DNA of 5,756 nt from Anaerolinea thermophila (GTDB lineage: Bacteria > Chloroflexota > Anaerolineae > Anaerolineales > Villigracilaceae). The notes beneath the pieces were generated by a model. It was not told the DNA's origin. It did no database searches and saw only the letters and a list, made by a program, of their open reading frames with translations. Shown here in pieces: positions 1 through 4,934 of the stretch. A program made the translations under genes and the position numbers. How positions within the stretch are numbered: position 1 is the stretch's first letter; every line of letters begins with the position of its first letter. The DNA lies in the NCBI GenBank assembly GCA_022729775.1, contig DZBA01000218.1, positions 1 through 5,756 of the forward strand, read 5' to 3'.

Positions 1-37
1 CAAAATCTTCCGCGCTATTTTTTCTGCATAGGCGATA

Positions 38-46
38 TGCTATACT
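38..46 (+). promoter_or_regulatory. Extended -10 promoter of the membrane protein / YqeC-MocA unit
   Basis: TATACT at 41-46 is preceded by TG at 38-39 with one base between, which is an extended -10 element of the sigma-70 type. The region where a -35 would lie (about 18-23) is only a T run and does not resemble TTGACA; an extended -10 can work without a good -35. Transcription would start near 52-54, leaving a leader of about 20 nt that carries the ribosome binding site AGGAG (62-66), 8 nt before the ATG at 75. It probably drives all three genes down to 2790, because the gaps between them are 11 bp and a 4-bp overlap. This is a call from sequence pattern only. Confidence 0.5.
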
Positions 47-74
47 ATTTTCAAATAACAAAGGAGACGCAGCC

Positions 75-836
75 ATGATGGAAATTTTCGACCGCAAGGA
101 AATTGAATTGAATAAACAAGGGAAAAAGTCCGAAAAGCAAATCAAAGAAATCAAGCAAATGATGAATCCCGGAATGTGGATGTATGTGGGGTTGGGAATT
201 CTCGTCGCGGGTGGATGTTTTTCCACCGTACTGGGCGGGAGCGGCATGGCGTTTTTGGGAATCATTCTCGGTTTATCGGGATTGCTCGCCGCGGGAATGG
301 GATTCAAAAAATGGAATCAGCGCCGCGTGTTACTCGCGGAAAAAATTCAAACCGCCAGCGGAAGGGTGTTCTTCAAAGATGGAGCGTATGTCGCCGAAAC
401 CAGCGCGGGAAAAAAAATCTCCCATCTTGGCTCAAGCGGCGCGGAAGTTCCGCCGGGAAAATATACTTTTTACTTCCTCGACTCTCATAACTGGCTGCTC
501 GCCGCCGACCCGCGCGACAGCGAAGAAGAAATGAAAAATAGCGTCAATCAAATCCTTGCCAAAACATTTGAATACAATATGGAGTATCTGGAATCTACGC
601 GCAAGGACGCCCAGGAAGGTATTATCAAGTCCGCGCAGGGCATACCCGAACTTAGTTTTTTCATGGAGTCTGTGCCAAAAGTTTCGGAAGACGATATTGA
701 CGAAACCATCACCCACACCTATTATACCATTGGCGGATTTAAGTTTGAAGTTCCGCAGAGTTCCTACATCCTAAGCAAATTCCCGCATCGCGTATATTAT
801 CTCGAAGATAAACTCCAAGCAATCGAGATTATCTAG
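75..836 (+). CDS. Uncharacterised membrane protein with two N-terminal transmembrane helices
   Basis: I do not recognise a named family. The protein has 253 residues. Residues 1-32 are a charged, Lys/Glu-rich helix, possibly a short coiled coil. Two Gly-rich hydrophobic segments follow at about 34-53 and 57-77 and form a membrane hairpin, ending in the basic KKWNQRR, which suggests both termini are cytoplasmic. There is no signal peptide. The soluble part (about 85-253) seems to hold two weakly similar small beta modules. One ends in PGKYTFYFLDSHNWLLAAD (about 127-145), the other in PHRVYYLEDKLQAIEI (about 237-252), with an acidic helical linker between them. The start is supported by AGGAG 8 nt upstream; the second codon is also ATG, so a start at 78 is possible. 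It is first in a unit with YqeC/MocA genes, but nothing in it suggests a cofactor role. Confidence 0.85.
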   Translation: MMEIFDRKEIELNKQGKKSEKQIKEIKQMMNPGMWMYVGLGILVAGGCFSTVLGGSGMAFLGIILGLSGLLAAGMGFKKWNQRRVLLAEKIQTASGRVFFKDGAYVAETSAGKKISHLGSSGAEVPPGKYTFYFLDSHNWLLAADPRDSEEEMKNSVNQILAKTFEYNMEYLESTRKDAQEGIIKSAQGIPELSFFMESVPKVSEDDIDETITHTYYTIGGFKFEVPQSSYILSKFPHRVYYLEDKLQAIEII

Positions 837-847
837 CCGCGTCTTTT

Positions 848-2215
848 ATGCACTTATCCCGCGCCTTTCGCATCCACTCCGCCGCGCCGCACATCGCCTT
901 TGTCGGCGCAGGCGGAAAAACCACCGCGCTCTTTCAACTTGCGCGTGACTTATCGCCCACCGTGCTTGTCACCGCAACCACGCATCTTGGCGCGTGGCAA
1001 ATCACCGCCGCTGACCATCACCTCATCCCCAAAGATTTAAGTTTCCCCGGCGAAATGCCCGCGCAAGGCGTGATTCTCATCACCGATGAATTCGAGAACG
1101 ACAGGACGAAACCCGTCAGCGCGGAGATGTTAAACTGGCTGCGCGAAAAATCCAAAAACGAAAACTTATCCCTGCTCATCGAAGCGGATGGCTCGCGCCA
1201 AAAGCCGCTCAAAGCGCCCGCCGCGCATGAACCGCCCATCCCCGAATTTGTGGATACAGTCATCGTCGTTGCGGGATTAAGCGCGCTTGGCAACCCGCTC
1301 GACGACAGACATGTTCACCGCGCGGAGATTTTTTCCCAACTCAGTGGATTGCCCCTCGGTCAACCGATCACGCCCGATTCAATTACGCGCGAATTGACGC
1401 ATCCGCAGGGCGGGTTGAAAAACATTCCCAAACATGCGCGGCGGATTGCGCTGCTCAACCAAGCCGACACGCCCGAACTGGAAGCCATTGCTGGAAAAAT
1501 GTCGCGCGATTTGCTGCAAAGTTTCGACGCGGTTGTGATTGCCTCTTTGCGCGAAAAAAAACTGCAAACGCTGGAACGCTGCGCGGGCATCATCCTTGCG
1601 GCGGGAGAAAGCAAACGCTTTGGAATCAGCAAACAATTATTGGATTGGAAGGGAAAGCCCTTTGTGCGCCATGTCGCTGAGACCGCGCTGCGCGCCGACC
1701 TCGACCCTGTCATCGTAGTCACGGGTTTTGACTCAGCCCAAATCGAATCCGCGCTGGCAGGCTTACCCGTCAAAGTCGCGCATAATCCCGATTACCAAAA
1801 CGGACAAAGCACGTCCATCAAAAAGGGAATCGAAGCGCTTCATACAAGTTGCGGACTCCAACCGTTGGAATTTCAAAGTCAGGAGACTTTGGAATCCGCT
1901 GATAACATTGGCGCAGCCGTGTTCCTGCTGGCAGACCAGCCGCAAATCCCTGCCGAAGTGATTCGCGCGCTGACCGAGTCACATGCGCGGGAAATGCAAC
2001 CCATCCTCGCGCCGCTGGTGATGGAAGAACGCCGCGCAAATCCCGTGTTATTTGACCGCGCGACTTTTCCCGATTTGCTGAACCTTAAAGGCGATGTCGG
2101 CGGACGCGCCATTTTCGATAAGCATCGCGTAGAATATATCCCTTGGTACGACGACTCTTTATTGTTTGATATAGATACTCCGGAAGATTACGAAAGGTTG
2201 AAAAAAAATTTATGA
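848..2215 (+). CDS. YqeC-MocA fusion: putative selenium-dependent hydroxylase accessory domain plus molybdopterin nucleotidyltransferase domain
   Basis: This is a two-domain protein of 455 residues. Residues about 1-235 match the YqeC family: a P-loop-like GAGGKTT (20-26), TATTHLG (42-48), EADGSRQKPLKAPAAHEP (112-129), and LNQAD (203-207). YqeC is known by association with selenium-dependent molybdenum hydroxylases; its reaction is not settled. Residues about 245-455 are a MocA/NTP_transf_3 domain: LAAGESKRFG (250-259), KQLL (262-265), LADQP (361-365, likely metal-binding Asp363), GDVGGR (415-420) and the end motif DIDTPEDY (441-448). MocA proteins transfer CMP from CTP to molybdopterin for xanthine dehydrogenase-type enzymes. 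LAAG rather than LAGG argues against MobA. The domain has an extra loop (about 333-355) that coincides with a DNA palindrome. I see no clear Shine-Dalgarno; the gene starts 11 bp after its neighbour's stop and is probably translated by coupling. Domain calls are firm; the substrate is inferred. Confidence 0.88.
   Translation: MHLSRAFRIHSAAPHIAFVGAGGKTTALFQLARDLSPTVLVTATTHLGAWQITAADHHLIPKDLSFPGEMPAQGVILITDEFENDRTKPVSAEMLNWLREKSKNENLSLLIEADGSRQKPLKAPAAHEPPIPEFVDTVIVVAGLSALGNPLDDRHVHRAEIFSQLSGLPLGQPITPDSITRELTHPQGGLKNIPKHARRIALLNQADTPELEAIAGKMSRDLLQSFDAVVIASLREKKLQTLERCAGIILAAGESKRFGISKQLLDWKGKPFVRHVAETALRADLDPVIVVTGFDSAQIESALAGLPVKVAHNPDYQNGQSTSIKKGIEALHTSCGLQPLEFQSQETLESADNIGAAVFLLADQPQIPAEVIRALTESHAREMQPILAPLVMEERRANPVLFDRATFPDLLNLKGDVGGRAIFDKHRVEYIPWYDDSLLFDIDTPEDYERLKKNL
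1851..1899. repeat. Palindromic element inside the MocA domain of the fusion gene
   Basis: Outer arms GCGGACTCCAA (1851-1861) and TTGGAATCCGC (1889-1899) are complementary at 10 of 11 positions. An inner hairpin pairs ATTTCAAAGTC (1870-1880) with GACTTTGGAAT (1885-1895) around the loop AGGA, 11 pairs with one G-T. A third option pairs TCCAA (1857-1861) with TTGGA (1865-1869). This density of inverted repeats is unusual for coding DNA and lies exactly where the encoded protein has about 20 residues more than a normal MocA linker (residues about 333-355). The reading frame passes through without a stop. I infer an in-frame insertion of a small palindromic repeat, comparable to the Rickettsia palindromic elements known from protein genes. 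Copies elsewhere in the genome cannot be checked from this window. Confidence 0.5.
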
Positions 2216-2790
2216 TTACAGCCATTGTCCTCGCCGCAGGCGAATCAAAGCGAATGGGCGAGCCAAAGATGCTCATGCCCTGGGGCAAAAGCACTGTCTT
2301 GCAAACCGTGATTTCAACGCTGCAAAAATCAGGGTTGAACGACATCCTTGTTGTCACAGGCGGAGCGCGCGCGCAGATAGAATCGTTGATTGGTAAAACC
2401 GTTCAAACGATTTTCAACAAGGATTACATAAATGACGATATGCTGCTCTCGATACAAGTCGGGCTGCGGGCAAAAATCCGCGAAGCAAGCGCAGCCTTGA
2501 TCTGCCTCGGAGACCAGCCGCAAATGCAGGAAAAAAGCGCGCGTGAAATCATCACCGCATGGGAGCAAAACCGCGCGCGCATCATCGTCCCAAGTTATGA
2601 AAAACATCGCGGACATCCCTGGCTGATTGCAAGGGAATATTGGGATGAAATTATCAACATGCCCACCGAACAAACCATGCGCGATTTTTTCAAACAACAT
2701 AAGTCTGAAATTTTTTACGTAAATGTCGAAACGCCCACCATCCTGCAAGACCTGGACACGCCCGAAGATTACCTGAAATTCAAACCTTAA
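2212..2790 (+). CDS. MocA-like molybdenum cofactor nucleotidyltransferase (second copy)
   Basis: The protein has 192 residues, a full-length single-domain NTP_transf_3 protein. Visible motifs are LAAGESKRMGEPKML (7-21) for nucleotide binding, the VVTG strand (47-50), LGDQPQM (99-105, likely metal-binding Asp101), RGHPWLI (133-139) and the C-terminal DLDTPEDY (180-187). It differs from the MocA domain just upstream: a typical short linker before GDQP, GHP instead of ANP, and TEQTMRDFF where the other has GDVGGR. It is therefore an old paralogue and not a recent duplication. Its ATG overlaps the stop of the fusion gene (ATGA at 2212-2215), which suggests translational coupling; AAAGG (2193-2197) lies rather far away, 14 nt upstream. 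The likely role is cytidylyl transfer to molybdopterin or a related modification for molybdenum hydroxylases. Which of the two MocA units does the classical reaction cannot be told. Confidence 0.88.
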   Translation: MITAIVLAAGESKRMGEPKMLMPWGKSTVLQTVISTLQKSGLNDILVVTGGARAQIESLIGKTVQTIFNKDYINDDMLLSIQVGLRAKIREASAALICLGDQPQMQEKSAREIITAWEQNRARIIVPSYEKHRGHPWLIAREYWDEIINMPTEQTMRDFFKQHKSEIFYVNVETPTILQDLDTPEDYLKFKP

Positions 2791-2792
2791 AA

Positions 2793-2798
2793 TATGAT
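2793..2798 (+). promoter_or_regulatory. Probable -10 element (TATGAT) for the lipid kinase / acyltransferase unit
   Basis: TATGAT differs from TATAAT at one base and begins 2 bp after the stop codon of the second MocA gene. The best -35 candidate is the weak TTACCT at 2769-2774, 18 bp upstream. Transcription would begin near 2805, giving a leader of about 75 nt that contains the stem-loop at 2827-2847 and the ribosome binding site GGAG at 2871-2874. Another AT-rich site, TTTAAT at 2863-2868, lies too near the start codon to be convincing. Pattern-based, moderate to low confidence. Confidence 0.4.
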
Positions 2799-2826
2799 AG
2801 ACTCGCGCCGCGAATCACACGAAATA

Positions 2827-2852
2827 TCCAGAAGTCCTGCTTCTGGACTTTT
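2827..2852 (+). terminator. Stem-loop with short T run between MocA and lipid kinase genes (weak terminator or leader attenuator)
   Basis: TCCAGAAG (2827-2834) pairs perfectly with CTTCTGGA (2840-2847) around the loop TCCTG, followed after C by TTTT (2849-2852). An overlapping alternative pairs AAGTCC (2832-2837) with GGACTT (2845-2850); the two structures exclude each other. It could be a weak intrinsic terminator for the upstream unit. If transcription starts near 2805 it lies instead in the leader of the lipid kinase gene. The T run is short, so termination would be partial at best. Confidence 0.38.
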
Positions 2853-2879
2853 CGTCCATTAATTTAATGTGGAGCAAAC

Positions 2880-3800
2880 ATGAGATATTTCATCATCGTC
2901 AATCCAATTTCCGGGCGCGGGCTTGGGGAAAAATCAATCCCTGAAATCGAAGCCAAAATGCGCGCGCATGGGTTGGAGTTTACGCTTGCGCGAACCGAGC
3001 GCGTATGGCACGCCGCAGAACTGGCAGAACAAGCCGCGCGAGAAGGTTATGATGCGATTGTCTGCGCAAGCGGGGATGGCACAGTGAACGAAGCCATCAA
3101 TGGCATCATGAAAGCGCGCAAAGACGGTTACGACAAGGCGGCGTTTTCTGTCATCAGCATCGGCACGGGCAACGACTTTGCAGGCGGAACAGGCATCCCA
3201 TCGAATTGGCATGAATGTGTCGCTTCGCTTGCGGCAAACAAACGCAAGAAAATTGACCTCGGCTTTGTTACAGGCGGAGATTATCCCGAAGGAAGATATT
3301 TCGGCAATGGCGTTGGAATTGGATTCGACGCGGCAGTTGGCGATGAAGCCATCAAAGTCCGCTGGACGCGCGGCTTGCCGGCGTATTTGATTGGCGTCAT
3401 CAAAACCGTTTTCCTTTATTACAATCCCCCGCGCTTAGAAATTATTTTAGATGATAAAGAAGTCATCAACCAAGTCTCGCTGATGGTTTCCATTATGAAC
3501 GGCAGGCGCATGGGCGGCGGATTTCAAATGACTCCCGAATCAAAACCTGATGATGGGTTGTTTGATTTGTGCATTGCTGAAACAGCCGGCAAGTGGCGCA
3601 TTATGCAATTGATTCCGCACTTCCTCAAAGGCACACAGGCAACCCAGCCCGAGATCCAGATGAAGCGCGCGCGCAAAGTCTCTGTCACCTCGCTTGATAA
3701 AACCTTCCCCGCGCACGCGGACGGCGAATTTGTCTGCTTGAAGGGAAAGCACTTAACGCTTGAACTACTTCCGCAAGAATTGGAGATTGTTTGCGCATGA
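2880..3800 (+). CDS. Diacylglycerol kinase family lipid kinase (YegS/DgkB-like)
   Basis: The protein has 306 residues, the usual length for a bacterial DAGK_cat lipid kinase, with no C1 domain or membrane helices; the family binds membranes peripherally and phosphorylates lipids with ATP. Motifs in order: VNPISGRG (7-14) at the N-terminal strand and loop; SGDGTVNE (64-71), the nucleotide-binding signature, with Ser in place of the first Gly of the common GGDGT; IGTGNDFA (94-101); NGRRMGGGF (207-215); PDDGLFDL (223-230), a likely catalytic/metal Asp region; and HADGE (279-283). The start is supported by GGAG at 2871-2874, 5 nt before the ATG. It overlaps the next gene (acyltransferase) by ATGA. 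The likely product is phosphatidic acid from diacylglycerol, feeding phospholipid synthesis, but the true lipid substrate cannot be read from sequence; YegS-type enzymes prefer phosphatidylglycerol and sphingosine kinases share the SGDG form. Confidence 0.9.
   Translation: MRYFIIVNPISGRGLGEKSIPEIEAKMRAHGLEFTLARTERVWHAAELAEQAAREGYDAIVCASGDGTVNEAINGIMKARKDGYDKAAFSVISIGTGNDFAGGTGIPSNWHECVASLAANKRKKIDLGFVTGGDYPEGRYFGNGVGIGFDAAVGDEAIKVRWTRGLPAYLIGVIKTVFLYYNPPRLEIILDDKEVINQVSLMVSIMNGRRMGGGFQMTPESKPDDGLFDLCIAETAGKWRIMQLIPHFLKGTQATQPEIQMKRARKVSVTSLDKTFPAHADGEFVCLKGKHLTLELLPQELEIVCA
3782..3799 (+). promoter_or_regulatory. Ribosome binding site with two candidate starts for the acyltransferase
   Basis: GGAG at 3782-3785 lies inside the end of the lipid kinase gene. 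It is 5 nt from an in-frame TTG at 3791 and 11 nt from the ATG at 3797. The ATG forms an ATGA overlap with the kinase stop, as at 2212, and is the commoner codon. Spacing favours the TTG, which would add two residues. I prefer the ATG because of coupling, but the choice is open. Confidence 0.45.
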
Positions 3801-4459
3801 ACATCATTGACTGGCTCACCACTCGCGCCCTGCGGATTTACCTGCCGATTGCGTGCCGCATTGACGCGCCCGACCTTCAAAGCATCCCACAAAAAGGTCC
3901 GCTCATTGCTATCACCAACCACACAGGCAGAATCGAAGTCCCCTTGTTCTACGCCTATTTGCGTCCGCGCCCAATTACAGCATGGGCAAAGGTCGAAGCG
4001 TGGGATAACTGGTTCCTGCGCGGACTGTTCAACGCGTGGGGAGTCATTCCCATTCATCGCGGTGAAGCGGATATGACCGCGCTCAAGAAAGCCTTGCGCG
4101 CGCTGGAACAAGGTTACATTTTAGGACTCGCGCCCGAAGGCACGCGCAATTATGACGGCGTATTAAGACGCGCGCATCCGGGCGCGGTGGTGCTGGCGCA
4201 GCGCACCAACGCGCCAATCATTCCCGTCGCGCATTGGTGCGGCGAGGATTATCTAAAAAAATCTTTCAAGCGGATTGATTTTCATGTCCGCGTGGGCAAG
4301 CAATTTACATTACATATCAAAGGCGTGAAGATGACCGCAGAAGTGCGCCAGCAAATTGTGGATGAAATGATGCGCGAAGTTGCCAAACTTCTCCCCGAAC
4401 AATATCGCGGCGTGTACGCGGATATTGACACGCCCGCCGAATACATCAAGTACGATTAG
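3797..4459 (+). CDS. Lysophospholipid / 1-acylglycerol-3-phosphate acyltransferase family protein (PlsC-like)
   Basis: The protein has 220 residues and shows the four acyltransferase blocks in order: I, NHTGRIE (41-47); II, GVIPIHRG (82-89); III, APEGTRN (112-118); IV, APIIPVA (139-145). The family moves an acyl group from acyl-ACP or acyl-CoA to a lysophospholipid, making phosphatidic acid in the PlsC case, at the inner face of the membrane. Block I reads H42-x4-E47, whereas the catalytic motif is normally HX4D. There is no strong transmembrane helix; the N-terminal stretch (about 5-20) is mildly amphipathic and may bind membrane. The C-terminus DIDTPAEY (209-216) resembles the end motif of the MocA genes upstream, perhaps by chance. 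Overlap with the lipid kinase (ATGA) argues for a joint phospholipid role. The stop overlaps that of the opposite-strand GNAT gene by 4 bp. The exact substrate is not known. Confidence 0.88.
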   Translation: MNIIDWLTTRALRIYLPIACRIDAPDLQSIPQKGPLIAITNHTGRIEVPLFYAYLRPRPITAWAKVEAWDNWFLRGLFNAWGVIPIHRGEADMTALKKALRALEQGYILGLAPEGTRNYDGVLRRAHPGAVVLAQRTNAPIIPVAHWCGEDYLKKSFKRIDFHVRVGKQFTLHIKGVKMTAEVRQQIVDEMMREVAKLLPEQYRGVYADIDTPAEYIKYD

Positions 4460-4884
4460 AGTTTCATTTGGTAGGCATTGGTCTCGCGCTTTTTGAATCC
4501 CACGCGCACATACAACCTGTTCGCCGCCTCGCGCATCGGGTTGGAAGTCAGGGAAATATTCCCCGCGCCTCTCTCCTTTGCGATTTGAATCGCGCGCCGC
4601 ATCAACGCCTCGCCGACTCCGCTCCCGCGCGCAGATTCGTCCACAATCACATCCTCGATAATGGAGCGGATTCCTGTCGGGACTCGGTACACGGAAAGAG
4701 TCAGCGCCCCGATGATTTTCCCCGCCCCATCCCGCGCGACCATCAACGTAGACGCGGAGTCGTTCACCAGCGCGGATAAGTCCTCCCGCGAAGGCGGCGG
4801 ATTGTTGCCCGTCAACTGCGGCACAAGGCGTTGAAAGGTTTCGTAAAGTTCATCGTCAAATTTTTTGATAATTTCAATATTCAT
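4456..4884 (-). CDS. GNAT family N-acetyltransferase
   Basis: The protein has 142 residues, a typical single GNAT domain. Motif A reads EDVIVD (77-82) followed by RGSGVG (86-91), the acetyl-CoA pyrophosphate-binding loop R-x-x-G-x-G. Motif B holds LTSN (about 112-115) and NRLYVRVGF (122-130), with Tyr125 at the usual general-acid position. The N-terminal half (FDDELYETFQRLVPQLTG) is the normal alpha1-alpha2 region. GNAT enzymes acetylate amines on small molecules or proteins; this one cannot be assigned a substrate. The ATG at 4884 is chosen because any longer reading frame would have to translate the palindrome at 4897-4928 and run back into the phosphatidylcholine synthase gene. No good ribosome binding site is seen: AGGGG in the stem-loop arm is about 14 nt away and would be hidden in the structure. 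The gene lies 50 bp downstream of pcs on the same strand. Confidence 0.85.
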   Translation of the reverse strand: MNIEIIKKFDDELYETFQRLVPQLTGNNPPPSREDLSALVNDSASTLMVARDGAGKIIGALTLSVYRVPTGIRSIIEDVIVDESARGSGVGEALMRRAIQIAKERGAGNISLTSNPMREAANRLYVRVGFKKRETNAYQMKL

Positions 4885-4896
4885 GGCGTCAACAAT

Positions 4897-4928
4897 AGCC
4901 CCTAAAAGTTTCAAGACTTTTAGGGGCT
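4897..4928. terminator. Perfect 13-bp stem-loop between phosphatidylcholine synthase and GNAT genes
   Basis: AGCCCCTAAAAGT (4897-4909) is perfectly complementary to ACTTTTAGGGGCT (4916-4928), with a 6-nt loop that can close to TCAA by a T-G pair. On the - strand it begins 6 nt after the pcs stop codon, as a terminator would, but is followed by ATTGTT and not a clean T run. On the + strand it is followed by GTCCTTTTATTT, which is more T-rich, so it could also stop read-through coming from the acyltransferase unit. It may act as a partial terminator or mRNA stabiliser that sets the GNAT to Pcs ratio. The structure is certain; the function is inferred. Confidence 0.55.
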
Positions 4929-4934
4929 GTCCTT

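Noticed and set aside
1..74. Molybdenum cofactor riboswitch upstream of unit 1
   Set aside because: The leader between the predicted start and the first gene is only about 20 nt, too short for such an RNA, and no structure is seen.
793..800. TATATTAT as an internal promoter for the YqeC-MocA fusion
   Set aside because: There is no -35 partner and it lies inside the first gene. With an 11-bp gap, co-transcription from the promoter at 38-46 is simpler.
2329..2748. Open frame of 139 codons on the - strand opposite the second MocA gene
   Set aside because: The sense strand carries all MocA motifs; the antisense product has no recognisable domain and no ribosome binding site.
2212..2790. Recent tandem duplication of the MocA domain
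   Set aside because: Only short motifs are shared; codons, linker and the region before the C-terminal motif differ strongly, so the copies are old paralogues.
3524..4111. Open frame of 195 codons on the - strand across the lipid kinase and acyltransferase genes
   Set aside because: It runs antisense to two well-supported genes, shows no known motif, and has the Arg/Cys-rich make-up of a shadow frame in GCG-rich codons.
4468..4779. Open frame of 103 codons on the + strand just after the acyltransferase
   Set aside because: It mirrors the GNAT gene, whose motifs A and B are clear on the - strand.
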